A stretch of DNA of 60,000 nucleotides from Chrysomallon squamiferum (GCA_012295275.1 CM022666.1:12259577-12319576), one strand, 5' to 3'; counted from the stretch's first letter, positions 45,694 through 58,615 are shown. The notes: a model not told the origin generated them from the letters alone. Numbers and translations: made by a program.

Positions 45694-48600
45694 TTAAGGA
45701 ACTGTTAAAAATATATTTGTGTAGACTCCAGTGACTGATGAAAAGACAGGTGTAACCAAAGACAAAGTAACAGCTTTCATTGTGGAGCGGGCATTTGGGG
45801 GAGTATCAAATGGACCCCCAGAGAAAAAGATGGGAATAAAAGCATCTAACACAGCAGAAGTATACTTTGAAGATGTCAAAATTCCATTAGAAAATGTTCT
45901 TGGAGGTAAATATATATAAATATCTACACAGTATTTGTTTAAATATATATATATATGTAAAGACTTGTATTTGTGTGTGTGTGCTGGTTTGTGAATATAT
46001 ACATATATGTACGTATATACCCACAAACAAATACACATACACACACACATACGTTAAATTTATATTATCTTTGACATATTTTAATTTATGAAGTATATTT
46101 AGTGACTGTTACAATATTTATGGTTTTAACTTAGACTGCACCTACAGTGATTGTTTTAGTTATATCAGTAATATCTTCAGTGTATCTTACCACTTATTCA
46201 TCACATCAGAATGATAATACTTGGACATTTTTTTTCTACTTCTGCCATAGTTCACATTTTTATTGTTAGATGATTATTCTCACTTGGGTAGTGAAGGTAT
46301 TAAAAAGTTAATGTCAGGGTATGATGTGGCTGTTATTTCTGAAACTATTTATTTTGATAGTATTATAGATACATAGCATAATAATACAGGTATAGTCAGT
46401 GATGTTTGTATTTTGTCAAGGTGTGGGGAATGGTTTTAAGGTTGCTATGAACATCCTCAACAGCGGCAGGTTTGGCATGGCAGCTGTTCTTTCAGGAACC
46501 ATGGACTTATGCATCAGAAAAGCTGTGAGTTGTTTTCTACAGTTATTACTAATATTGTTAGAATCTACCTTCAGAATGTAAAATTAGTCTTAAAGTAATT
46601 TAAAACATTCATTTATAAAAGTTTGTTGTAATAATATGCAGCACAGAGAAAATTTAACTGTTTATTTTATGTCTAGCCAATAATTATCCTTGAAAATGCT
46701 TCAGTATTGTCAAATATTTAATTAAAGGATTATAATGTGTTTTGCTATTTCCCAGTCTAAACAGAGCCCATATCTAGTTTATCAAAGGTTGTGTGTTATG
46801 TTTTCTGGCTAGTTGAAAAGAAAAATTCTTTGTAAATAAATATTGTTGGCACTAAAAAATAAATAAACACTAATATAGTAATAATATAAAATAACTTAAT
46901 AATAGTGAAATGAAATTTAAAAAATATAGTCACTGTAAGTGCGTATATATAAATTGATTCCAATTTCTACATTTTTATGTACAAAATTAAACTCTTTAAA
47001 CACAACAAGATGGCAACCTCTGCTATGTTTATTAATATTAAATTGGAATTGAGAAACTAAAACAATTATATTAAAATTTGTAGGAAAGTGTATTTTTCTT
47101 TTTTCAACCATCATGTGTAATTTAAGTATAAAGTTGTATAAACACACATTCCAGTGATGTTACAGTAGTTAACAACTATAGTTAATAAATGTGAGTGCAG
47201 ATTCCAGTGATGTTGCAGTAATTAATAAATATAGCATATAAAATGTAAGTACACTTTCCATTGATGTTACAGTAGTTAATGATTATAGTTAATGAATGTA
47301 AGCACACGTTCTAGTAACATTACATCATTTAATGACTGTAGTTAATAAAATGTAAGCAAACTTTGCAGTGATGTTACAGTAGTAATAAAATTGTTGATTG
47401 TTGAATATTCTTTTTTTGCAGGTTGAACATGCGTCTCAGAGAGTTCAGTTTGGTAAGACGATAGACCAGTATGGAGCCATACAGGAGAAAATAGCTAGAA
47501 TGGCTGTGTTGAAGTATGTAACAGAGGTGAGTGGTGTTTTCTCTGTCATCTGACACACAAATCTCCCAGTACCACCCAACATGTTCTCTGTGCAGCATAC
47601 GTCAGATAGATGTTTGTACTTAAACAGAACAGGATGAGAATCTTGTGTTTCAAATGCTTGGCTCTGGAAATGTTTCAGATTAGTGGATATACAGAGATAG
47701 CTTGAGAATCAGATACTCTTTTTAATAATTTTGAGCATAAAAAGCCACTTTTTTGTATGCTTCTAAACCATTTGAAAACTACAGGATATCTGGGTATCAG
47801 ATGGTTCAAACAAAAATGGATTTCAAAGCTTTTTGGATAAGGGATCCCTAGCCTGCATAAAATTTTAATTGAATATTCTGTGGTATATAACAGCTTGGTA
47901 AAGTTTTATGATTTACAAAAAATGTGAATTGTTGTCTTTTGATCTTGTTTTACCTTTGTGTCTCAGTATTTAGACAAATAAATTATATACTTGTATGTAA
48001 AGCAATTTAGTATTTTTAAGAGCCAGGTTGGATATTAGAAATAAGAACAACTCAATTAATTAAATACAGTCTTTTATCATGTCCATCTCAGTCAGTTTAA
48101 TTTGTATACAACAGTTTATAATATTCAGTTTGTGTTTTTTATTTTTTTAACTACAGTCAATGGCATACATGTTATCTGCTAACATGGACAAAAAAGCAAC
48201 AGAGTTTCAGATTGAGGCTGCCATCAGCAAAGTGTTTGCATCTGTAAGTTTATTTTCATTTTTACTTCATTGTAATAATACATTATTAGTAAAGTGTTTG
48301 GAATTGAACTTTTAGTTTTTCATTGCATTACTTGTTTAGCTATTGTTAATGAAGTAAACATGAAAGAATCACTTCTCAGCCATTTACTAGTTTAGTAGTT
48401 TGCCATTCTGCAGCTTGTTAATTAAGAGAAATTTTGGGTTCATGGAAAGGAATTGTAAGATATTTTTTGCTGCCAGCTGACAAAAGTTGGATGTAAGTGT
48501 CTTCATTCACATCATAAAACCGATAATAAACAAATAAGACAAATCTAAACATTTCTAGTAGTAAAGTTTTTATTTAATTCAGCAAATCATTACTTCACAC

Positions 48601-51600
48601 CATTATTATGTGGCTGTACTGATTACATCTTTTTCTTTCTTTATTACTTTAATTTATTTTTTTTTTTTTTTTTTTAATGTATTTTTTTAAAATGGACTTT
48701 TTATCATTGCATTCTTTTATAGAATTTGTTTTATTTGACTAAATTATTTTATTTCAGGTAGTGAAAACTCGTTTAAGTAAACATTTTGTATTTCTTTTTA
48801 TTTGTTATAAGTTTTTTTTTTGTTATTTGTTTTGTTTATTATTATATTTTTTCATTAATTTTCTTAATAGTTTAATTTACATTCTATTTTAATAACTATG
48901 ACTGTTGTTCTTAAATAACCCTAAACACTGAATACGTAGTTCATTCACTGATAAATATATGTTGTTGTTATTGTCGGCATTTCATTCAAAATATATTAAT
49001 CTTATTGTTATTGTAAGTTATTGTTATTATTACTGTTGTTGTTCTTATTATTGTTAATATTATGATTATTAATATTGTTCTTGTTATTGTTATTGAGTAA
49101 AGAGTTAATACTGATACTTTTCTAAATTAAATGTCAATAACATTCTTATTATGATTGTTATTGTTACTACAACTACTTTTGCTATTATTACAGCTCTTGT
49201 TACTGTTATTGTTGGATTTTTAAAATCAAAATTTCTTTATTTTTCTTTCAAAATTTAATTTATAGGTAACTGCAGACATTGAATACAATAAAATATGGAT
49301 AGTATAAATTATGTGATAATTCTAAAAATGTGTAGAAGCCTCTGAAATTGGCAGAGTAATTTGCAGCATGGTACTAGGCAAAATGTTAACTATGTTATTT
49401 TGTTTTTGTTGTTTGTACTGTTGCAGTTATTTTTGTTCTTTTACCAGAACACCTCTGTTTTAAAATTAACTGAACTAAACTGCAGATTATGGTTCTGTGT
49501 TAACGTGTACTAAATGAAATAACAGCCATATCATTTCATTTGTTAATAAAAAAAATACAACATGACATTTAAAATGGTTCCTTTAAATAACATAAAACAA
49601 AAACAAAGGAGTGACATAAATTTATTAATGTGTATTATTAAACTCTGGTTTCAGGAGGCAGCTTGGTACTGTGCAGATGAAGCCATCCAGGTTCTTGCAG
49701 GCATGGGCTACATGAAGGTTGGTTTTCTTTTTCATCACTTGTTTCTGTCTTAAACCAGAAAAACTTGCTACTTGTATAATCTGAAATTTTGTTTTAATGT
49801 TTCTTATAATTTGTTCTTCACACTGGCCTAATAAACTATGTAAATGAAATTACCAATAAACTTCAGGCTTGTTAATTTCAACTTTGTTGTATTTCACTTA
49901 ACTAAAAAAAATTAAATAGGTTTTTTTTTTTATTTGTGCAGCTTAAAACAAAATTTATGAAATATTTTAAATTAAATAAAATTTAAAAAAAAGAACAAGA
50001 AAAAATATATTTCAGCTTTGAAAATATGGAACATAATGAAAGATCATGTCATTTTTATTTAAGTTAACAATAACTTAAAGTTTTTGTTGTGAAGGCCATT
50101 TAAAAGTTCTTAGTAGCAAGAACCAAATAAAAAAAAAAAAAAATAAGGATTCAGTAACAGTGTTGCCAATGTTACAAGTGTTTTTATATTTTCGCTGCTT
50201 TCAGGAGTGTGGGTTAGAACGAGTCATGAGGGATGTTCGTATCTTCCGTATCTTTGAAGGAACAAATGACATTCTTAGGTTGTTTGTGGCTCTTACTGGT
50301 ATTCAGGTAACTACATTTGTTGATAATGTTCAATTATTTATTTTTTAATTTTTTTTTATTATAAATGTTGAATAATTTTGTTTATAAAAGATAGCATTAT
50401 TGTTGCATTTTTAAATGCATATCACTGTTTAGTAAGATGAAAGTTACTTTCTTAGCCACTCTGTGTGACAACTACTCACCTCTAATGGCCTCACATTTTA
50501 ACTCTTATCTGGCAGACATTTTTGTCTTGTCTTTTTTCTGTGGTTGTCACAGACACATTTGAGTGTATAGCTGTTAATAATAGTAATTTTGTAAATACCA
50601 GTGTATAGTAAATATAGGTATTAAAGAATATGTGTCATTTGATTGCAGTATGCTGGTCTCCAACTAAAACAACTGCAGAAGGCAATGAAAAACCCAGCAG
50701 GAAATCTGGGAATGTTGTTTGGTGCAGGAGCTAAAAGAGCAAAAAGGTTTTATTTCAAAATGTTCAAAAACTTTGTTTACTGAACACTGAATTATGAAGA
50801 TCTGTCATATTTAAATAAAATATTAGGTTTTTTTTGTTAAGATATTACATCAAAGTAACAATTAAATTTTTTTTTTTTATTAGTTATTTCACTACAGATG
50901 CCAGGTTATAGGAGACTTGAAATTGTGGCTTGTTTGTTTTAAAAATTCTTATTTTGGTATGGCTTACTGTAAGTAAAATTCTCTTGAACCCACGATAGTT
51001 CACAGAACTGAGCTGGTGGGTTTATCTGTTTAGATATTAGTTTAACTAGTTTTTGTTGTATGTTTTTAGAATTTTATTGTTGTCTATATTCTTTTTAAGA
51101 TAGTGATTATAAATAAATAAAAATATTGGTCTTTATATAGCATGTGTTTACTTATGTTTTCATTTTCAGAATGGTAGGTGTGAGTGGGGGACTTTCTCTG
51201 ACAGAGTTTGTACATCCTGAACTTGCTGACTCAGCCAACAAAGTAAATTTCTTTTCTTTTCCTTGATATTATTCACTTTCATTTGATTGATTTAATGTGA
51301 TTGAGACCATTTTTCTGATTTAATATCTTTAATGCCAATGATTCCAATACTAGTCTCAATGCCAGTTTTAATAACTTATCTTTCCTTGTACCAGTAACAC
51401 TTCAGTCATCTGATATGAACGTGCACTTCCTTTCAGTAACAATTTTCTAATTCCAGAACAGCCTGAAATAAAGATAAATGTTTTGATATCAAAACAGTCT
51501 TGCAATAATAAAAATGTAATTTTACTGATATCAGTAAAACAATTCACTCTTTATATTGGTTATTGTGATAAAGATTGGCAATCAGAATTCTTTAATTCTA

Positions 51601-52630
51601 ATATATACAGATCATTCATCATATCAATAAACATTTTTTTTATATATATATATCGGTTATTGTGATAAAGACTAACAGACAGGCAGAGTTCTTTACATGA
51701 TATAAAAAGGTAAAAATCCTTCATCATAACAATGAATCTTTTAATATTCAGTTATCAGTATAAATAAATGACAGTTGTTAATCTATAAAGTAACACAGTT
51801 AATGTTTATTACTTGTTTTATTTCAGGCGGCTGCTGCTGTTGAAGATTTTGGGATATCAGTTGAAAACCTTTTAATTAAATACCAGAAGTCAGTTATAGG
51901 TGTGCAGAAAACAACTATCTCTTCTGTCAGACCCTGCCTTTTTTGTTCTCAATTTTAATCAAGTTACATATTTTTGTGATCAGTCCCATCAGTGGGTTAC
52001 ATGTTCAGATTCTGATAGTTACTGATAATTTTATTTTGTTTTCATGTTTTTCACTTCATCAGTGTTTTATAAAATAATGTGTGAATTTTATAGATAATTA
52101 AGTTTTAATTATGAGTTATAAACATTTTTATTGATATTTATTTTTTATTAATTGGTACAAACTATTTTAAAAATATTATAATTTTCTGTTACTATTTTAA
52201 TAATACTGTAATTGTCTGTTAATATTTTAATAATACCATAATTTTCTGTTAATATTTTAATATAATTTTCTATTAATGTTTTAACATTATAATTTTTTGT
52301 TAATATTTTATTATAATTTTCTGTTAATATTTTAATTTTCAGATGAACAGTTTCTGCTGAAACGGCTAGCGAATGCAGCCATTGACATATACGGAATGGT
52401 TTGTGTCTTGTCTCGCGCGTCTCGCAGTTTGACTGAGAACCACTCGTCTGCTCAACATGAAAAGCTGCTGTGTACGGTGTGGTGTGATGAGGCCAGCTGA
52501 CAGAGTTCACGGTGACCTCAAGACTGTCGGTGACCCTGCAGCCAAAAAAACCTTCGACAGACTTGCTCAGATCTCACAGGAAGTTGTTGCAAATGGCAGT
52601 GTAGTGCAGCGAAATCCAGTTGGATTCTGA
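41317..52630 (+). CDS. ACADVL: Very long-chain acyl-CoA dehydrogenase, mitochondrial (frameshift in last exon)
   Basis: FAD enzyme of the inner mitochondrial membrane catalysing the first step of long-chain fatty-acid beta-oxidation. Eighteen coding exons: 41317-41390, 41918-41963, 42220-42292, 42584-42648, 43386-43494, 43881-43975, 44446-44577, 45226-45339, 45725-45905, 46421-46524, 47422-47526, 48157-48243, 49655-49717, 50205-50306, 50649-50746, 51170-51242, 51827-51899, 52343 to the end. All are in phase. An Arg-rich presequence ([13 protein letters not shown]) is followed by [21 protein letters not shown], the Trp-Ile-Ser motif (IWISNGGIA), [11 protein letters not shown] and FRIFEGTND, whose Glu434 matches the catalytic base. 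[20 protein letters not shown] marks the membrane-binding C-terminal domain specific to VLCAD. The frame hits TGA at 52498 after residue 583. Skipping one T there restores 43 more family-like residues to the stop at 52628. This could be a sequence error, an allele or a real truncation. Confidence 0.93.
41989..42107. repeat. CA / CT compound microsatellite in ACADVL intron 2
   Basis: CA repeats (41989-42009) pass directly into CT repeats (42010-42082) and then C/T-rich sequence. Another CA run lies at 42164-42184, just before exon 3. Confidence 0.95.
44749..44903. repeat. Imperfect TAC trinucleotide array in ACADVL intron 7
   Basis: ACT/ATT/GCT trinucleotide repeats, giving a Ser/Asn-rich minus-strand frame that is not a gene. 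Confidence 0.85.
45549..45691. repeat. Two AAT arrays in ACADVL intron 8
   Basis: AAT repeats at about 45549-45573 and 45656-45690. The second ends about 35 bp before exon 9. Confidence 0.85.
47144..47385 (+). repeat. Tandem ~60 bp repeat before ACADVL exon 11
   Basis: Four to five diverged units share CAGTGATGTTACAGTAGTTA followed by an ATAGTTAATAAATGTAAG-like stretch and a short TTCCA link. The array ends about 40 bp before the exon 11 acceptor. Confidence 0.85.
47630..47855. mobile_element. Tigger-like MITE in ACADVL intron 11
   Basis: A 226 bp segment opens CAGGATGAGAATCTTGTGTT. Its right end, reverse-complemented, reads CAGGCTAGGGATCCCTTATC, giving inverted CAGG-type ends. Internal stretches (AAATGCTTGGCTCTGGAAAT and TTTTTAATAATTTTGAGCAT) look like non-autonomous Tigger elements known from vertebrate genomes. 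That resemblance is from memory. It has no coding content and no clear TA duplication. Confidence 0.55.
51552..51740 (+). repeat. ~100 bp tandem duplication in ACADVL intron 16
   Basis: The phrase GGTTATTGTGATAAAGA occurs near 51557 and again near 51655. Each is followed by a CAGA-TTCTTTA block and a TTCATCATA-ACAATGAA-like block. This is two diverged direct copies. Confidence 0.7.
52158..52342 (+). repeat. ~30-35 bp tandem repeat ending at the ACADVL last-exon acceptor
   Basis: About five variable units of the form ATAATTTTCTGTTAATATTTTA fill the 3' part of the last intron. The final unit (CTGTTAATATTTTAATTTTC) runs into the AG acceptor at 52341-52342, so the polypyrimidine-like tract is itself a repeat unit. 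Confidence 0.8.
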
Positions 52631-53026
52631 GATTATCATTTAAAAATAATAGTTTTCTTTTTTTTTTAGAGGTGTGTTTATGTGCCTTCTGTTTGAGTTG
52701 GGTGACTGTACTGTTGAGTTGTGTTTACCTGTTAAAGATGTGCGTGTGTGCTTGTTATATTGATGAAAGCAATGGCAGAACCACATACTTTTGGTACTTT
52801 GAGTTATTTTTAGCTTTCAACTCTTAGTAACTCTTTCATTAAGCTGATGAACTCTTAACTTTGTGTTTCAAGTGAAAAATAGAAACAGAAAGAAGTTTTG
52901 TGTAAAAAATATTGACTATGATGTCATTTTATTTATAAACCTGAAATACATTAATTATTTGTGAAGAAATGGTAATTTACGTTTTGTCATTTTCAAGAAG
53001 AATTTTTATCTTTGTTTATATTATTA

Positions 53027-53028
<2 letters not shown>

Positions 53029-53084
<56 letters not shown>
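53029..53084. repeat. TTA trinucleotide array
   Basis: A pure TTA run in the ACADVL 3' region, followed by a T-tract near 53108-53123. Confidence 0.9.
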
Positions 53085-53085
<1 letters not shown>

Positions 53086-54941
53086 AATATAAAAATTTAG
53101 GGTAGGTTTTTTTTTTTTTTTTTAAAATAATACAAGATTAAAATGTTAATTTTAAACAGAAGTCTCACATAGGCAGACACATTAATACTTCTGTGTAGAA
53201 ACATTCCAATATTTTTCACAGTCCTGAAAAACACTGTAGATAACAATTAAAATTCTCTGCTTGTTTTACAGCTGTTACCTCTAAATTAGAATGAAATACT
53301 TTAGCAGGGCTACTGATGTGCTCTTTTGAAAGTGTGAATGTGTCACTGTCCAAACATCATGTAAGATTCATTTTTATTATTGATTTTCAAATTGCATTTA
53401 TCTACAGTAATAACAGTTACTTCTCTGTAAAGATCAATGAAATATGTAGTTTAAAAAAAATAAAAATACCAACAACCATAATATAAAATTGGGTTAAAAA
53501 TGGAGCTAAACAATGATAATTGAAATGGTTTTGTTGTCTTTGTCGCTAGTTCTTTAAGTTTAAGAAATAAAAGTTTAATTCATTAAGATTATTATTATTT
53601 TTTTTAATGATATAGATCTACAATATATTTTTAATTTGTTTATAAACTGGTTGTTAATTTTGTTTAACTTGCATTTCTCTGTCTGTCTGTCTTTCTCTCA
53701 CCTTCTTTCTTTCCCACTTTACCTTCTTTCTCTCCCACTCTACCTGCATTCACATTACTGTATATAAATATTAATTATTTATAATTAGACGAAAAGACTA
53801 AATGTGGTTTCTTTATTTATATGCATCTAAATAAACATTTTTTTTTTTATTTCTTTCATTTTTATTTTTATATTTTTTATGTTCTAGAAGCATCTGCTAT
53901 GTTTGGTAACATCAGAGTGCAGTTTTAATTTTTGTAATTTGTAATGGCATGCCCATTAATTTAGTTTTCTAAAAGATGAATTAATAAATCAAAATCTTGT
54001 TGATTAAAGTTAAACATCTTAACTCATACTCACATCTAGTCCAGAGTATCAGGGTTCTTAACTGATGAAATGACAACCAGTGGACATCTCTGTCACTATA
54101 TTATTACTCATCTCTAAAACAAGTTTAATCAGCAGTTCTGTGGGTGCTAAATTGTTTCAGTGGAAAAATCTATTACAATCACTGCGAAAATAGCAAGTAT
54201 CAATCATCCATACTGTTTTTATGACATTTTGATCAGTACCAGTATCCATTTTATCATTTTTAAAACATTTCTAAGTCCAGTAGGTTTTTTTTTTTCTTCT
54301 TCTTCTTCTTTTGCTATTTATTTTATGTAGTTTGGTTTAGTAGTTATACAATTAGAAGTGTGCAGTCAGTATGTGTTATTGTTTAACAACAGAACCAAAC
54401 TTTATTCCATGCTTGGTCCAGTCTGTGATATTTTAAATCCATTAAGTTGTATATTTTTTGTACAGCTGAAAAACACAGATATTGTAATTCAGTTCAAACA
54501 CAATGTATGAACTAACAATCATCACAATTTTTTTTTTTGTCACAATTTACTTATCAGTGAATATCTTATTAGAATTTATCAATAATGACAGTATTTTATA
54601 AATGTATTAGAATATAACCAACAGTGATGACAATATTGTATAATTTTATTAAAATACAATTAACAGGTATAATTTTATTAAAATGTAACTAGTAAGGATG
54701 ACTGGTCTATAATTATTATTTTTATATAATTTAAATAACAATGATGAGTAGTTTTATTAGAATGTAAATTAAAATGAATGTTCAGAACATTACATTACAA
54801 TTCTGTTTAGGGTTTTATGTATTTTAATCAGTTAAAAGTTTATAAATATCAAAATTAAAGTTTATTTATTTGTATAACAAAGAAAAAAATTATAATTTAT
54901 AATTTTTTATTAAAATGAATTAGGTCAGTAATTTTTATAAC

Positions 54942-54944
<3 letters not shown>

Positions 54945-55013
<69 letters not shown>
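54945..55013. repeat. TTA trinucleotide array
   Basis: About 70 bp of uninterrupted TTA repeats. Confidence 0.95.
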
Positions 55014-55015
<2 letters not shown>

Positions 55016-55170
55016 GGTTGTTAAACTCAGGCAGTGGATATGCCCCAGATGTTTATGTTTTGCTTGTTTTAGTACATTTAATTATGTATCTGTGCATGTT
55101 TTTATACGGTGTGGGTGTTAACAATAAATTATATATTGCCTTACACGACTACTTATTCTAGGACGTATAC

Positions 55171-55226
55171 AGTTACAGTTAGTTGTGTTACAGTTAGTTG
55201 TGTTACAGTTAGTTGTGTTACAGTTA
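55171..55226 (+). repeat. Short tandem repeat, unit TTACAGTTAGTTGTG
   Basis: About four near-identical copies of a 15-16 bp unit in a row. This is a young minisatellite seed. Confidence 0.9.
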
Positions 55227-55319
55227 CTTTACAAAATGGTTTTATATAGATAGGTAGAGAGACAGATATATACATATATATATATATATTGTTATTAGAC
55301 ACGATAAAATCTATAATTA

Positions 55320-55353
<34 letters not shown>

Positions 55354-55597
55354 GTTTTGTACTGAATCTTTTATTTTTACATATGTTAACTAATATATAT
55401 ATATCTTTTTATTATTATTACAAGTTTTTATTGTAAAGTTAGGAATAGAAATAATAATTAAAAGTGAAAATTAATTTTCGTTTTAGGTATTTTTTTTAAA
55501 TTTCTGTTCATTATTACTATTCAACAAAATGATAATTTTAACATCAAAAAATAATTAAAAATATAATTAATATATACAGATATGTGTATAGTGTGTG

Positions 55598-55600
<3 letters not shown>

Positions 55601-55635
<35 letters not shown>

Positions 55636-55704
55636 AGTGTGTAGAAATACACTGAGTTAATATATATTCAGGTAAAGCCATCTTCAATGAGTATTAACAT
55701 GCCA

Positions 55705-55743
<39 letters not shown>
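55601..55743. repeat. GT array and poly-A tract
   Basis: A GT dinucleotide array at 55601-55631, and about 35 A residues at 55709-55743. Confidence 0.9.
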
Positions 55744-55747
<4 letters not shown>

Positions 55748-56500
55748 TTTACTAAATTTTATAAAAATCTGTAGTTTGACTATGCATAACATTTTTCTTA
55801 TTGACAGATGTAATAGTTTTCTGTAAAACTGAGTTAGTAAAACAAATATATGATTTTTTATGATTACTGTTATATACTGTAATTATATTATATTATTACT
55901 GGACATATTCCTGCTATTTATTAATTACTATGGCACTGATTATATATTTTTTTAAAGTTTTTGGAGGGATAGATCACAATAAATAAATCTAAGAATAAAA
56001 ATATTTAATTTAAGATAAGTCATTATTTACAATAACATAAACTGTTCGTACAAGAAACTTTGGTTTTCGTTATTTTAAATATTAAACATTTCTGTTTCTA
56101 AATTTCAGGCACAAATTGATGCAATAATGAAAGAAAATAATTTGGCCAATCAAAAATAATTTAAATTTTCTATGTAAGTGTTTGAGAGACTATTCTGTAA
56201 ACACTGGCAATGCCTCAATGCAATCTGTATTTATAAACTTTTACTTAAAACATCGTTTTAATCTTTCATGTATTATGACAACATTAAACTATTTAAACAC
56301 ATTCCAAATTTTGTTCTTTTCAATTTTTTATTTATAATACGTTTTAAATTGAAATTTAAATCCTTAGGGGTTTTTTTATTATGTTTTTCTTTGTTTTTAT
56401 CTTTTCTTTTATTTTATTTACTTATTTATTTAGTTATTTATTTATTTATTTGTTATTTTATTTTAATGATTGCATGGATCCTTCATCATCAGTTGTCATT

Positions 56501-56578
56501 CAGACATATAACACTAATCCTGTCAATGGATACAATGCAGAAAACTAGAAATTGACATAAATGTGGCATAAAGATTAG

Positions 56579-56672
<94 letters not shown>
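56501..56672 (+). repeat. Dispersed repeat with CT tail, copy 1
   Basis: GACATATAACAC, then AATGCAGAAAAC and GGCATAAAGATTAG, runs into a CT array (56581-56672). The same blocks in the same order precede the CT array at 58004. Confidence 0.75.
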
Positions 56673-56676
<4 letters not shown>

Positions 56677-57433
56677 TTAATTGCCCTCGGGTATCGAGCC
56701 ACCTTATTCTGAAACAACAACTCTTCTGTAGCTTACCACAGAAAGAAACAAAACGTTATCTAGAAGTCGTGTTACATTCAGAAACAAGGAAACTTTACAA
56801 ACTTGTGCTATAAATCAACTCTGACGTCGAAATCAGTTTACTTGACAGATTTTCATGGCTATCGTAAGCAGCATGATCGATAAACTCCGATCTCCGTTAC
56901 TGTTAACCATCAGCTCTGATTTAAACATAAACGAAATCACCTACAGTCTGAAGCAAAACCACAAAACCTAATCTCTTGTCCCTTTACCAAACAGGTGTTT
57001 AGGTTGCGCGTTATGAAGAAACCATGTTTGAATGTTACGTATTTCTTTTTTTTAAGCTTTTATGTTTGCCACTTATGGCCTTCACAAATCTTTTTTTCCC
57101 TAATTTAGCGTCCTGCCATGCCTAAATCGGAACATCTTTCGTTGATTCTATTTTACCGTTTTGGTAAATCTAACATCGTTATGGTAATTAAGTTTAGAAT
57201 TATGGAACGATTTTATTGCATTAATCGATAAACTTTTTTAGTCATAATTTAATAGCAATAAATAATAATAATAAAAAAAAATGCTCAAATTTGTCAAATT
57301 ATTTCAGTTAGAGGTATTTACAGCAACAAATAAATGTTTCTTTCTCTCTGTCAATGAGCATTTGTGCATATTGTGTTTATACCTGTGTACATTCACTTAT
57401 CTACTTATCGACACATATAAATATATTCATACC

Positions 57434-57434
<1 letters not shown>

Positions 57435-57476
<42 letters not shown>

Positions 57477-57493
57477 GTATCTATATATATGTA

Positions 57494-57562
<69 letters not shown>

Positions 57563-57564
57563 AT
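57435..57564. repeat. CA / AT / GTAT compound microsatellite
   Basis: CA repeats pass into a long AT array and short GTAT repeats. Tyr/Ile-rich frames over it on both strands are spurious. Confidence 0.95.
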
Positions 57565-57886
57565 ATTTGAATACGTGCATACCTGCATATATATACACAT
57601 ACTTCCGCATATATTTATTTGTTCATATTTGTGTGTGTGTGTGTTTTGTGTGTGAAATGGCAGAGTACAGGAACAAATGATCTGTGATAAAACTTGAAGG
57701 AAAATTGACAAATGTCCATTATCTTCTACCTTCCTACACAGAAAGAATTTTAAAAACTTCCTGAAAGGCGAGTACGACTGGGACATTTGAACGCAATCTG
57801 TGATCAATCGACTGTCAAGTCGTGATTGAAGAAAGTATAAACGTATACATACTTACACCCACGCACAAAATATGACATTTTTTGTT

Positions 57887-58002
57887 CTGACATATAACAC
57901 ATACATATCCATCCATCTATTTATCTCTGTATTTCAGCACACACGCACACGCACAATGCAGAAAAGCGAAATTTTAATGAATGCGGCATAAAGATTAGTA
58001 TG

Positions 58003-58080
<78 letters not shown>
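57887..58080 (+). repeat. Dispersed repeat with CT tail, copy 2
   Basis: Shares GACATATAACAC, AATGCAGAAAA and GGCATAAAGATTAGTA with copy 1 and ends in a CT array (58004-58080). A CA-bearing block (about 57912-57955) inside it also recurs after the CT array (about 58116-58156), so the copy is itself partly duplicated. Confidence 0.75.
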
Positions 58081-58082
<2 letters not shown>

Positions 58083-58541
58083 CTTGTATTTATTCATGCA
58101 TGTTTGTGTACATACATCTATTTATCTCTGTATCTCAGCACACATGCACACATTCACATATACATTGTAATTATTGTTTATTGTTAAGACGAATGAGTAA
58201 TCAGAAAATGTAATAGGAAACTGAAGAAGGGTTTAAGATGTGCTGGGCTGTCCCACTTCCTTAACAACAGTTTAAACAAAAACAGAATATGTGTTTCAAA
58301 TGTCACTCAACTTCATCAAATTACGAAGTAATCTCAGGCAACACAGTCATGTTACAAACTGTCACAGTATTTATAATATGTAAGAAATATTAAAATAACA
58401 CTTTTACATAACAGAACAGTATACCTTAAGATGGTTTGAGTTATTTTAGTATTTAAGTATTAAAACGAAAATTAATTAAATGACATAAAAATAAGTTTGC
58501 GCAACAAGAGAGTACTAACCCATTCTGATAAACAAAACTTC

Positions 58542-58547
<6 letters not shown>

Positions 58548-58615
<68 letters not shown>

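Larger units (their letters stand above)
52631..56580. other. ACADVL 3' UTR and intergenic AT-rich sequence
   Basis: An AATAAA at 53566 is a plausible ACADVL poly(A) signal about 940 bp after the stop; A/T-rich alternatives exist. The remainder holds TTA arrays (53029-53084, 54945-55013, 55319-55352), a short 15-16 bp tandem repeat (55171-55226), a GT array (55601-55631) and an A-tract (55709-55743). No coding gene is recognised. Confidence 0.5.

Noticed and set aside
56109-56158. Possible terminal coding exon after TTTCAG, reading AQIDAIMKENNLANQK then stop
   Set aside because: A good acceptor and an open frame exist, but the peptide is too short to recognise. No upstream partner exon was found, and ACADVL already ends at 52630.
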